Shown here in pieces: positions 1 through 8,260 of a stretch of DNA of 64,000 bases (positions within the stretch are counted from its first letter, which is position 1; each line of letters opens with the position of its first letter). A model generated the notes under the pieces. The model saw nothing but the letters and a program-made list of their open reading frames with translations, searched no databases and was not told where the DNA came from. This stretch comes from CAXBCP01 sp047638395 (GTDB lineage Bacteria > Pseudomonadota > Alphaproteobacteria > MPNO01 > UBA830): contig JBLIMV010000010.1 of NCBI GenBank assembly GCA_047638395.1, forward strand, positions 94,337 through 158,336, in the 5' to 3' direction. Position numbers and translations under genes: made by a program.

Positions 1-103
1 GTTCCTTTGTGTCCCCATCACCGTCATCATGATGATCATTCTGGCTGAATTCAGGCAGACCCGGCCTGTGGCAATCCTGTTGAGCGCAGATGGTAGGGTC
101 TGA
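1..103 (+). CDS. C-terminal end of a membrane protein, probably AI-2E family transporter (partial)
   Basis: The reading frame is open from base 2 to a TGA at 101-103 and runs off the left edge. The 33 visible residues are a hydrophobic segment (VPITVIMMIILAEF) followed by RQTRPVAILLSADG. This resembles the end of AI-2E/PerM-type permeases, which finish with a last membrane helix and a short tail containing TRP-I-A-LLS. The assignment rests on this short tail only, so the family is tentative. A minus-strand gene start cannot be excluded. The next gene begins 127 bases downstream, which leaves room for its own promoter. Confidence 0.45.
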   Translation, partial: FLCVPITVIMMIILAEFRQTRPVAILLSADGRV

Positions 104-230
104 GCCGTGAGAACCGCGTCGAAGTAAAATCTTGAGCAAAACGCGTTGGAAGCTTATTAACGTAGTGATCGACGGCCATTCGAGCTGAATGTCCGGGCGG
201 TTGGCACACAGTAAATTGAGGGGCAGTCCC

Positions 231-1085
231 ATGAGTACTTTACGTAATATCGCTATTTTGACTATTTCCGGGGCGCTTCTAGCAGCGTGTGCCGGTCCAG
301 ATACCGACATGCTGGCGAAAATGCCAAACAAGGGCACAGCCTTCGATAAGGGGCTTCAGGCCGGATATACCCAGCTCGCGAAGACCGAAGCTGCGGAATA
401 TGATTTCGGTGATGCCGATCATTTCGGAAAGAAGGCAATGATGGCCGCGAACGGCCAGAACGTGCTTCCAGATCGCCTATATGAGCGCAAGGTGCCGAAG
501 AAGTATGTCGGCGAGCTTCAGGCCGCTTGGCAGAAGCTGACACTTGCCCGCACCCATGGCGGCAAGGAAAAGGCACCGGCCGCACTCGCAGAGGCCCAGA
601 CCCAGTTTGATTGCTGGATCCAGGAAGCAGAAGAAGACATTCAGCGCATTGATATCTCGCGTTGCCAAATCGGCTTTAATGCCGCAATGGCCGAAGTGAA
701 CGCCGCGCTGAAGGCGAAAAAGACGATGGCCGCGCCGGCGAAGAAGAAAGCGCCGACGAAGGAAAGCCATATGGTCTATTTCGGCTTTAACAGTGCCGTC
801 CTGGCGCCGTCTTCGATGATTGTGATTGGCGATGCCGCCGCATCGATCAAAAAAGGCGCGAAGGCGACTTTCGTCATCGGTCACACGGATAGCTCAGGCA
901 GCGATTCGTACAACAAGGCATTGGCCGACAAGCGTGCGGACGCCGTGATCAGTGCGCTTCGTAAAGCCGGCGTCAAAGGCGGCGTCAGCAAGGTTGTCGC
1001 CGGTGAGCGCGATCTTGCCGTCAAGACGAAGGATGGCATGAAGCAGGGCGCAAACCGCCGTGTCGAGATTGCAATTCTGCGATAA
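231..1085 (+). CDS. OmpA-family peptidoglycan-associated lipoprotein
   Basis: Predicted outer-membrane lipoprotein of 284 residues. The start at 231 is chosen over an in-frame one at 189 because it directly begins a lipoprotein signal peptide (hydrophobic residues 7-18, lipobox LAAC with the acylated Cys at 20) and has a GAGGGGCAG ribosome site upstream. Residues ~30-170 form a charged region of no recognised family, followed by a Lys/Ala/Pro-rich linker. From ~185 to the end lies an OmpA C-terminal domain, with the peptidoglycan-contact motif GHTDSSGSDSYN and a late NRRVEI. The family anchors the outer membrane to the cell wall. It is monocistronic and followed by a strong terminator. Confidence 0.9.
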   Translation: MSTLRNIAILTISGALLAACAGPDTDMLAKMPNKGTAFDKGLQAGYTQLAKTEAAEYDFGDADHFGKKAMMAANGQNVLPDRLYERKVPKKYVGELQAAWQKLTLARTHGGKEKAPAALAEAQTQFDCWIQEAEEDIQRIDISRCQIGFNAAMAEVNAALKAKKTMAAPAKKKAPTKESHMVYFGFNSAVLAPSSMIVIGDAAASIKKGAKATFVIGHTDSSGSDSYNKALADKRADAVISALRKAGVKGGVSKVVAGERDLAVKTKDGMKQGANRRVEIAILR

Positions 1086-1140
1086 GAAAATCGATTTGCG
1101 GGCCGGCTCCGTGCCGGCCTGCAGGTCTCTATAGATGTTA

Positions 1141-1171
1141 AAAAGCGGCTGAAAATTTTCAGCCGCTTTTT
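1141..1171 (+). terminator. Rho-independent terminator after the OmpA lipoprotein
   Basis: A perfect stem AAAAGCGGCTGAAA / TTTCAGCCGCTTTT ends in a T run. It is nearly symmetrical (A run before, T run after), so it may also serve the minus-strand response regulator ending at 1241. A second GC-rich hairpin (GGCCGGC..GCCGGCC) lies at about 1101-1119. Confidence 0.85.
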
Positions 1172-1240
1172 GATTCTGTCCGAGTGTGGTCTTCCGGCTT
1201 GCTAATTAATTAGGGACCGGTCTTTCGTCCGCGCGGCGGC

Positions 1241-1972
1241 TCACGCGCTTTTGGGCGCCATCGTTACGGGTTCGCAGAACATGTACCCGCCGCCATGCAC
1301 GGTCTGGATATACTGCGGCTGGTTTTTGGCCGGTTCAATCTTTTTGCGCAGACGCGATACGTGAATATCGATCGTGCGGTCATAGCCTTTCATTTCCCGG
1401 CCGCGCACAGCCTGAACCAATTCGGCGCGCGACATCTGCCGGTTTCCATTTTTGACGAATACTTCGAGCAGGGCGAATTCGCTGGTTGTCAGCGACACGT
1501 CCTCGCCGCCCGGCGAGGTGAGGCGACGATGGACGAAATCCAGTCTCCAATCAGCGAAAGACGCAGATGTCGCCGCCTCTGGAGATTTCTCGTCTTCGCG
1601 CGACAGGCGCCGTGATAGGCTATTGATACGGGCGGAAAGCTCCCGCAGTTCGAACGGTTTCTGCAAATAATCGTCAGCGCCAAGTTCCAGGGTCAGAACG
1701 CGGTCGGCCATATCGCCTTTGCCACTCAGGATGATGATTCCGACGCTGGAATTCGAGCGGATATACTGCGTAAGCGCCACGCCGTCTTCTTTGGGCAACA
1801 CCAAGTCAAGCAGAACGAGGTCTACGTCCTCGGTCGCCATCTCTTTACGCATCGCTTCGCCATCTTCAACGGTTACCGGGTGATGTCCCCGGTCGCGAAG
1901 GTATTCAGCAATCATGGAAGAAAACGCTGGATCGTCATCGACGATCAGTATTCTCATACTATCGGTATTCAT
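1241..1972 (-). CDS. OmpR/PhoB-family response regulator
   Basis: Two-component DNA-binding response regulator, 243 residues. The receiver domain (residues ~6-120) shows the acidic pair in IVDDD, phospho-acceptor Asp56 in LLDLVLP and the conserved Lys105 in LQKPF. The winged-helix effector domain (~145-235) contains the TTSEFALLEVFVKN and DRTIDIHVSRLRKKIE signatures. The ATG at 1972 is preferred over an upstream TTG (1987) because GAGATGGGG precedes it; an ATG five codons further in is also possible. No partner kinase is adjacent in the same operon, and the nearest kinases lie 5 kb away. The target is unknown. It is divergent from a stand-alone receiver gene. Confidence 0.93.
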   Translation of the reverse strand: MNTDSMRILIVDDDPAFSSMIAEYLRDRGHHPVTVEDGEAMRKEMATEDVDLVLLDLVLPKEDGVALTQYIRSNSSVGIIILSGKGDMADRVLTLELGADDYLQKPFELRELSARINSLSRRLSREDEKSPEAATSASFADWRLDFVHRRLTSPGGEDVSLTTSEFALLEVFVKNGNRQMSRAELVQAVRGREMKGYDRTIDIHVSRLRKKIEPAKNQPQYIQTVHGGGYMFCEPVTMAPKSA

Positions 1973-2096
1973 TTGACCCCATCTCAATCTGCCTACCTGG
2001 CATTTCGGATATTATGCGTGAGTCTCTTCCCTGCGGCAACAGACCGAAACAAACCGACATATAAAAATTCTTGAGAATTCAAGCCTTTCTGGCACA

Positions 2097-2111
2097 TTAA
2101 GTATACTTTAG
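2097..2111 (+). promoter_or_regulatory. CtrA-like box / palindrome upstream of the receiver gene
   Basis: TTAAGTATACTTTAG fits the TTAA-N7-TTAA consensus of the alphaproteobacterial regulator CtrA with one mismatch. It also contains the perfect palindrome AAGTATACTT. It lies 34 bases before the start at 2145, in an AT-rich stretch. The match is by eye only; AT-rich intergenic DNA gives such matches by chance. Confidence 0.3.
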
Positions 2112-2144
2112 TTCAGTATTAATCTTGTAATACGGGTAAGCGCA

Positions 2145-2540
2145 ATGAGCGACCAAAAACGCCTTCTCGTTGTTGATGATCACGTCGAGATAACCGACCT
2201 GATCCGGGAGATCGCGGTTTCAGACGGTTATGAGGTGCATGCCCTGAACCAGTCATCACTCTTTTTCAAAGAGTTCGAAAACATCGATCCCGATATCGTT
2301 TGTATCGATATTCACATGCCCGATGTTGACGGCATTGAAATATTGCGCTGGCTTTCGGACCACAAATGCGGCGCGCGAATTGTTATCCTCAGTGGCGGTG
2401 ATCCTCTCTTTACCAAGGTCGCGGAACGGATTGGCGAAGCCGCCAATCTGCATATTCGGACCCTGGTCAAACCTTTCAGCCTGAGCGACTTTCGTGAAGT
2501 CTTGCGAGAGATACCAGTCGCGGCCCAGGGTGCGGCCTGA
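2145..2540 (+). CDS. Single-domain (CheY-like) response regulator
   Basis: Stand-alone receiver protein of 131 residues with no output domain. It has the acidic pocket DDH (11-13), phospho-acceptor Asp55 in VCIDIHMPDVDG and the conserved Lys109 in LVKPF. It probably shuttles phosphate between kinases and other partners, or acts by protein contact. The start is the only ATG before the domain. It is divergent from the OmpR-type regulator and sits in the same region as the two hybrid kinases at 7-11 kb, so it may belong to that phosphorelay (inference). Confidence 0.9.
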   Translation: MSDQKRLLVVDDHVEITDLIREIAVSDGYEVHALNQSSLFFKEFENIDPDIVCIDIHMPDVDGIEILRWLSDHKCGARIVILSGGDPLFTKVAERIGEAANLHIRTLVKPFSLSDFREVLREIPVAAQGAA

Positions 2541-2627
2541 GGCCGCAACCGTGAGCAACTGACGTCAAAGAAGCGGCTGACCTCTAACGCGTCTTCAAGG
2601 GGGAACGGCGCTACCACCGAGGCTGGC

Positions 2628-4016
2628 TCAGCCGAAAAAGCCGAGGAACTCCCACCACAGGTACTGCAACGGCAGCATCACGAACCAGGCAAGCGCGCAC
2701 ATGGCGAGCAACAGGTTCGCGACCCGGCGCATCGACACACCGCCGAGATGCGCGGCAAGGATGATCGGCGGAAACTGATAAGCAAACAATGCCATCGCCC
2801 AGCTTAGCGGCTGGGTCATCAGGACCGTCATCAGCGGCCAGCCCGTTGCCGCTGCTATATCTGTCGCCAGGGACGTCATGATGGCGGGTTGCCCCGGGAC
2901 CGTTGTGACGATGCTCATTGCCATGCCGACAGCGCTGACGATGGCGAAATTCAGAAAATCATGGCCCTTGGTAAGCGGCACGATGTCGAACAGGGTCGCG
3001 CTGATATATGTGCCGAGCCCCGCCTGGGCGACAAGGGCGCCCATGCCGATAACGCCGGCGACGAAAAACCACGGCGCATAGGATACTTTGCCGACCATCA
3101 GCGAAGCGGGCACCATGCCCACCCGTGGCAACATGCAGAACACGGCGGCACCCAGGGCGATCCACGCAGGCGAAATACCGTGGGCGAAGTCGGTCAGCCA
3201 GAGCCCAAGTGCCGCCGTTAGCACCAGGATCAGGCGGGTTTGAGCGGCGGATGTCTTTGCCGCTTCGATGTCGGTCGTGCCGGTGCCGATCTTATCCGGA
3301 AACAGAACACGGCAGATCAGAGGGATGGCGATGATCGAAACAATGCCGAGCGGCGGAAAATTCGCAAACAGATATTCGCCATAGGTGACCTTGATGCCGT
3401 GAATGCTCTCGACCGCCCCGAGCCAACCGAGATTGGGCACCGCCGCCGGAAGGACGGCAAGGCCGGGATAGACAGAACCTGCTGCCACGGCGAGCGCGAG
3501 ACCGGCGCGGCCGCGGCTGCCGGGAGCGAAGCCGATCTGGTCGGCCAGTGCCATGAAGATTGGCATCATGATCACGATCCGCCCGGTATTCGACGGAATC
3601 AGAAAGCCCAGGACGGCAGCAACCACGGTGATACCAAACAGGATACCGAGATAGCTGCGTGGGAAGAATTTGAGCAGAACGCTGGCAAGCGTTTTACCGA
3701 AGCCGGTTTCCTGAACGGAGGCGCCGATAATCAGGCCGCCGAAAATCATCCAGACCGCGGCGGAATGAAACCCTGAAAAGACGTTGGGCGCGCCGGCGTC
3801 GGTCAGCACCATCGCCAGGAAGAAAAAGATGATCGCGGTGAAATATTCGGGAAACACGCTGGTCGCCCAGAGCGAGATCGCAACCACAACAACGGCGGCG
3901 ACGCGCATCATTTCAGGTGGCGCTCCCTCCGGCGGAGGCTGGAACCAGAGAAATATGCTGACGGCGGCGGCCAGCAACGCAATTGCCGGCCCGATGAAGG
4001 AGGTCCGTTTTTCCAT
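2628..4016 (-). CDS. DASS/SLC13-family anion (dicarboxylate-type) transporter
   Basis: Inner-membrane secondary transporter, 462 residues from the ATG at 4016. An upstream TTG at 4079 would add 21 residues of hydrophilic sequence and seems less likely. The protein is almost wholly hydrophobic, with many membrane segments and two homologous halves. The first half has the SNT substrate-binding motif (FLIPSNTGRIVIMMPI). The equivalent place in the second half reads TTVPGQPAIM instead of SNT, so the substrate or ion site may differ from classic sodium-dicarboxylate carriers. The family imports di- and tricarboxylates or sulfate; which one applies cannot be told. It is transcribed toward the receiver gene and 72 bases after a sulfotransferase-like gene. 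Confidence 0.85.
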   Translation of the reverse strand: MEKRTSFIGPAIALLAAAVSIFLWFQPPPEGAPPEMMRVAAVVVVAISLWATSVFPEYFTAIIFFFLAMVLTDAGAPNVFSGFHSAAVWMIFGGLIIGASVQETGFGKTLASVLLKFFPRSYLGILFGITVVAAVLGFLIPSNTGRIVIMMPIFMALADQIGFAPGSRGRAGLALAVAAGSVYPGLAVLPAAVPNLGWLGAVESIHGIKVTYGEYLFANFPPLGIVSIIAIPLICRVLFPDKIGTGTTDIEAAKTSAAQTRLILVLTAALGLWLTDFAHGISPAWIALGAAVFCMLPRVGMVPASLMVGKVSYAPWFFVAGVIGMGALVAQAGLGTYISATLFDIVPLTKGHDFLNFAIVSAVGMAMSIVTTVPGQPAIMTSLATDIAAATGWPLMTVLMTQPLSWAMALFAYQFPPIILAAHLGGVSMRRVANLLLAMCALAWFVMLPLQYLWWEFLGFFG

Positions 4017-4088
4017 CAGAAGACGTTTAAATCTCTGTCCGGCGGTGTCAATGCGCTGAAATGACGGGTAGGTCGGCAAATTTGACGG

Positions 4089-4757
4089 TTATCGGGTACC
4101 GTGTTCTTTCGCCACATCCAGCATACGGGCATGTACCGCGCGGGCACGATCAGTGAGCCGATCCTCTACGACAAGAGTTCGCGGTGCACGTGCCGGCGAC
4201 TGGTTGAGGCCTTCGAGCTTCTCCTGGGCAAGAAACGCCTTGGTGAGCTGGGCGTGCCGGTCCGGGGCTACCGCTGCAAAGGATGTGTCAAACCGTTGGT
4301 TCACCGCGGAAACGATGCGTCCCACATCTGTCGTCATGGTCTCGAAGGGAGCGATAACGTAGTGATCCTGCAGGGGGAGGAGGCTTTCGTAGTAGACGGT
4401 ATAGGCCCGGAGCAGATCGGACGCTGTATGCGTGGCGATCTTCGCCAACCCGGCGATAACGGCGTCTTCCGGTGCCCGCACCAGCAAAATGGCCGGAAGC
4501 TTGTAGCGGGCGGCCAGAATGATCTGTGACGGCGAATGTACGTGATGGGCAAGGGTCATATCGCCCGCGCCGGAATTCAGGAACGCAAAAACCGAAAAAC
4601 TGTTCGCGGATCGCGGGAAACCTTCGATCACGAGGTCGGTATCGGGCCGGACAAGTCGCGTCCGATCATTGATTGCGCCGAAGACGGTGTTAAATAACGG
4701 GGGATACCGACCGGCCCATGTGCGGCACGTCCAGTGAAAGGGTATATGAATCTGCAT
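4089..4757 (-). CDS. Sulfotransferase-like P-loop protein
   Basis: About 222 residues from the ATG at 4757; an ATG at 4799 would give 236. Neither has a clear ribosome site. The stretch IEGFPRSANSFSVFAFL resembles the 5'-phosphosulfate (PAPS) loop of sulfotransferases. LLVRAPEDAVIAGLAK resembles the 3'-phosphate motif (R-x-P-x-D-x-x-S), and a later YESLLPLQ..IAPFETM region matches the place of the family's YEDL segment. It is short for the superfamily, so it may be a minimal or divergent member. Target unknown. It is divergent from the TPP-enzyme gene, with only ~50 bases between the starts. Confidence 0.6.
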   Translation of the reverse strand: MQIHIPFHWTCRTWAGRYPPLFNTVFGAINDRTRLVRPDTDLVIEGFPRSANSFSVFAFLNSGAGDMTLAHHVHSPSQIILAARYKLPAILLVRAPEDAVIAGLAKIATHTASDLLRAYTVYYESLLPLQDHYVIAPFETMTTDVGRIVSAVNQRFDTSFAAVAPDRHAQLTKAFLAQEKLEGLNQSPARAPRTLVVEDRLTDRARAVHARMLDVAKEHGTR

Positions 4758-4810
4758 GGCAGTGCAGTATGCCACGACACAGCGACCAAGGTCATTCATC
4801 GAGGACGAAA

Positions 4811-6412
4811 ATGAACAACGCGGAACTGATCGTTCAGATACTCAAGCAGGCTGGCGTAACCCACGGTTTTGGCATTCCAAGCGGAAATGTGCTGCCACTG
4901 ATGGACGCCATGCGGAAGCACGACCTGCCATTTGTCCTGACTGCGCATGAAGGCTCGGCCGGCTTTGCAGCGGATGTGATGGGCCGGATGACCGGCGCAC
5001 CCGGGCTCGGGATCGCCACACTCGGTCCGGGAGCGACAAACCTTGCGACCGGGGTGGGCGATGCCTGGCTTGACCGCTCCCCGATGATCGCGATCACCTG
5101 CAACCTGAACACCGACCAGCTTGGCCGGCGTATCCAGATGTATATCGATCATCAGCAGCTTTTCGCCCCGATCACCAAGGCGAGCCTGGTGTTGCGCGAA
5201 GGCGCGGTGGCCGAAACAGTGGCGGAAGCAGTGCGGCTTTCTCTGACCGAACCGATGGGTCCGGTTCACCTGGATTTGCCCGAAGACGTGGCGGTCGCGA
5301 TGGCAACTGAAACCATGCCCGACCTTGTCGCACCCGTTCCCGTGGCACCTGCAGACGATGCCGATATTCAGGCCGCCCTCACAATCCTGGCAGGCGCGAA
5401 GCGGCCGGTTGCCATCCTCGGCAGCAATGCGATGCGGATGCATGACATCGGCCTGCTGCAAAACTTCATCGAGCGTCATGGGATACCGTTTGCCAGCACG
5501 ACAATGACCAAAGGACTGATCGACGAGGATCATCTGCTCTCCATCGGCTGTATCGAACGATCGAAGAGGCAGATTCAGCGCGCGTTCCTGCGCGGTGCGG
5601 ATCTGATCATCGGACTTGGCTACGATACGATCGAGGTCGAATACGAGGCGTGGATTGGTGATACGCCGTTGCTGCAGGTAGATATCGAAAAAGTCGATAT
5701 CGCGCCGTCGGTCCAGTTGAAGGCCGAGGTAACAGGGGATCTGGATACGTCGATTGCGGCATTGGCCGACGCCGGTGGTATCGCCAATGATTGGCAGGAG
5801 AGCGATGTTGCGACGCACCGGACGGCATTTCAGACGGCATTGCGTCCCGCGGTGCCGAACTTTGTGCCGCATCACGTGATCGATATCGTGCGAGACGTGC
5901 TGCCGCATGACGGCATCCTTACCTACGATGTCGGCGCGCATACCCACCAGATCGCCAGCCAGTGGACGGCGCATGCCCCGCGCCAGTGCCATATTACGAA
6001 TGGCTGGTCGTCGATGGGCTTCGGCCTGCCCGCTGCAATTGCCGCAAAGATCGCGCGCCCGGACCTGCCGGTTGTCTGCCTGATCGGCGATGGTTGTTTC
6101 CAGATGACCTGTGGGGAGTTGGCGACGGCGAAACGGGTCGGGCTGACGTTGCCGGTAGTCGTGCTCGACGATCGCTGGCTCGGTCTGATCCGGGTGAAGC
6201 AGGAGCGCCGCCAGCTGTCGATCTACGGCACCGAGCTGCAGGAAGAGGAATACCGCGATCCGCCCGAGCATTATTTCGGGGTGCCCGCAATTGGGGTCCG
6301 GGATGGCGAGGCTTTACGCGCGGCACTCACGGCGGCGCTGCAGACAAAAGGCCCCACCGTGATCGAAGCGGTTGTGGACTCGGATCATTATTCCGAGACG
6401 GTTTTCGATTAA
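4811..6412 (+). CDS. Thiamine-diphosphate-dependent enzyme, acetolactate synthase-like
   Basis: 533 residues with the three-domain order of the family: N-terminal PYR domain with the activating Glu in LTAHEGSAGFAADVMGR, central FAD/nucleotide-type domain (~190-320) and C-terminal PP domain. The start at 4811 is chosen for the GAGGAC ribosome site and the family-typical beginning MNNAELIVQILKQAGV. The metal/TPP motif begins with GDG (LIGDGCFQMTCGE), but where the Asn of GDG-x(24-27)-N is expected it has VVLDDRW. Asp thus replaces Asn as the predicted Mg ligand. Members decarboxylate 2-oxo acids and form acetolactate or related products. No small regulatory subunit is adjacent, so a catabolic rather than a branched-chain amino-acid role is likely (inference). 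Confidence 0.85.
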   Translation: MNNAELIVQILKQAGVTHGFGIPSGNVLPLMDAMRKHDLPFVLTAHEGSAGFAADVMGRMTGAPGLGIATLGPGATNLATGVGDAWLDRSPMIAITCNLNTDQLGRRIQMYIDHQQLFAPITKASLVLREGAVAETVAEAVRLSLTEPMGPVHLDLPEDVAVAMATETMPDLVAPVPVAPADDADIQAALTILAGAKRPVAILGSNAMRMHDIGLLQNFIERHGIPFASTTMTKGLIDEDHLLSIGCIERSKRQIQRAFLRGADLIIGLGYDTIEVEYEAWIGDTPLLQVDIEKVDIAPSVQLKAEVTGDLDTSIAALADAGGIANDWQESDVATHRTAFQTALRPAVPNFVPHHVIDIVRDVLPHDGILTYDVGAHTHQIASQWTAHAPRQCHITNGWSSMGFGLPAAIAAKIARPDLPVVCLIGDGCFQMTCGELATAKRVGLTLPVVVLDDRWLGLIRVKQERRQLSIYGTELQEEEYRDPPEHYFGVPAIGVRDGEALRAALTAALQTKGPTVIEAVVDSDHYSETVFD

Positions 6413-6509
6413 ACCGGGTTAACCCGCATCAAGGTGCGCCGGTCACTTTTGTTCGTATACGTTTGAGCCTATTGTTCGATCAGAGAACACAGACAGGAAG
6501 GGAAACGAT

Positions 6510-7016
6510 ATGTCCTATACACTGGAACAGCTTTCAGCAGATTGCCGTGCCGCAATGGACCGGGACCCCGGTCCTGTCGGGCGCGAAGAAGTGCGGAAGT
6601 TTATCGGCCAGGCGTGCGCCGATAATGAATTTGTCGCCGTGCATCTCGGGCCCGACAACACGACAGCGCGTCAGGTTATCTATGAGGATGACAAACACAA
6701 ATTCTGTATCCTCGCGCATGTCTACGAGGGTGCCAAAGGCTCCAACCCCCATGATCACGGGCCGAGCTGGGCGATCTATGGCCAGGCGGATGGTGTGACG
6801 ACGATGACCGACTGGGAAAAGGTCGCAGAGCCGAGCGGTGACGCGCCGGGCAAGGTCAAGAAGGTCAAGGATTACGATATGACGCAGGGCATCGCGTATT
6901 TGTACAACGAGGGAGATCTGCATTCTCCCAGTCGTACAGCGACCACGCGTCTGATCCGCGTCGAAGGCCAGGACCTGACGGGTGTTAAGCGTGACAAATA
7001 CGAGGCGGTTGCCTGA
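6510..7016 (+). CDS. Cupin-fold protein, probable metal-dependent dioxygenase-like
   Basis: 168 residues with a strong ribosome site (GGAAGGGAAACG) before the ATG. The central motif NPHDHGPSWAIYGQADG gives the H-x-H of cupin motif 1, and a later YLYNEGDLHSPS supplies a further candidate His. This pattern occurs in small cupins related to cysteine-dioxygenase-like enzymes, which bind Fe or another divalent metal. No signal peptide is seen, so it is cytoplasmic. It follows the TPP-enzyme gene by about 100 bases and may share its transcript. The substrate cannot be predicted. Confidence 0.75.
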   Translation: MSYTLEQLSADCRAAMDRDPGPVGREEVRKFIGQACADNEFVAVHLGPDNTTARQVIYEDDKHKFCILAHVYEGAKGSNPHDHGPSWAIYGQADGVTTMTDWEKVAEPSGDAPGKVKKVKDYDMTQGIAYLYNEGDLHSPSRTATTRLIRVEGQDLTGVKRDKYEAVA

Positions 7017-7040
7017 CGTCACGCGACCAGCACAAAATAA

Positions 7041-7069
7041 AAGGGCCGGTACTGTACCGGCCCTTTTGC
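7041..7069. terminator. Bidirectional rho-independent terminator between cupin and kinase genes
   Basis: AAGGGCCGGTA-CTG-TACCGGCCCTT is a perfect 10-bp stem with A runs before and T runs after. It sits between two converging genes and can end transcription from both. Confidence 0.9.
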
Positions 7070-7070
7070 A

Positions 7071-8260
7071 TTACCCGCGTCTGGGGTGTGATTCTGTGTT
7101 GATTTCGCCGCCGTCTTCATCGATGCGGCGACTGATCGGCAGGGTAATTGTTGCGACCGTGCCGCGTTCGGGTTCGCTGATCAGAGAAAGCTCTCCGCCA
7201 TGCAGCTGTATGATCGCGCGGGACAGGGGAAGCCCCAAGCCCATTCCTTCAAATTTGCGCGAGAGACGATTATCCGCCTGCTCGAATGGTTCCATAACCC
7301 GTATTAGATCTTTTGGATGAATCCCGATTCCTTCATCGGCGATGGACAGGATTATTTCCCGATTTGACGAGATTTCGGAACTGACGATTACGGTTCCATT
7401 GGGATTGCTGAATTTTACCCCATTCGACACCAGGTTTGACACGGCTTGTCGCATGCGATCTGCGTCGCCACGGATATCTATCGCGCCTGACGGAATTTTC
7501 GTGACGATACGGATACCACCTGCGGCCGCATTTTTTTGGCTGCCGCGACAACCTGTTTCACGATATCGAAAAACGAAACATGAGGCGTGTCCGGGGGCAG
7601 CTCGAGGGATTCGCTGTTTACGATCTCAAGGACGTCATTTATGCCTTTCAGCAATTGTGAGCCTGAAGCATGTATGTCTTCGAGAAAATCTTCGTATTCG
7701 GGAGCGCCAACAGGGCCGTATACCTGCTGCTTCATTATCTCAGTGAAACCGATAACCGCATTCAGTGGAGTCCTGAGTTCGTGCCCCATGGTCGAGAGTA
7801 GCGTCGATTTCGCGGCGTTCGCTTTTTCCGCCGTTTCCTTGGAAATTCGGAGTTCACGCTCCAGGCGACTTGTTCTGAGGACGAACTCGATGCGGGTCGG
7901 AAGCAAATTCCATCGAACTGGTTTCGCAAAAAAATCTGTTGCTCCGGCGGAAAATCCTCTTTTGACATCATTTGTATTATCGCGACCCGTAATGAGAACG
8001 ACCGGTGTGTGGCATATTTCATTATCCGAGCGGATTTGCCGACATACTTCGAAACCGTCGATACCCGGCAACATGACGTCAAGAAGAACGAGATCCGGCC
8101 GCAACGTTTGAATCAGGGACACGGCATTCTCACCGTCTGGCGCCTCTTCCACACGAAACCCGGACTCTTCAAGGCAATCGCGGGTCAACAGTCTTTGGGT
8201 GTCCTCGTCCTCGATGATCAGCACCAGGGCGCCCGCAGTTTGATCGATCGATTCAGTCAT
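7071..8260 (-). pseudogene. Receiver-histidine kinase hybrid, interrupted by one frameshift
   Basis: Order along the protein: receiver domain (acidic EDED, phospho-acceptor Asp61 in LLDVMLPGIDG, Lys in FAKPV), then HisKA with His160 in TMGHELRTPLNAVIGF, then a HATPase domain (NLVSNGVKF, ADEGIGI, GMGLGLPLS). The frame breaks at a run of seven T (7531-7537; seven A on the coding strand). One more A would give AAKKNAAAGGIRIVTKIP and join the two halves exactly at the end of HisKA. The reading ends prematurely at 7478, and the kinase ATPase domain continues in another frame to 7071. The start overlaps the stop of the upstream kinase by eight bases, so the two are translationally coupled. The simplest explanation is a homopolymer sequencing error; true phase variation or decay is possible. 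Confidence 0.85.

Noticed and set aside
4796..6271. Long (491-codon) antisense reading frame across the TPP-enzyme gene
   Set aside because: Composition-driven shadow: the plus strand encodes a clear family with catalytic motifs, and the antisense translation is Arg/His/Gln-rich without domains.
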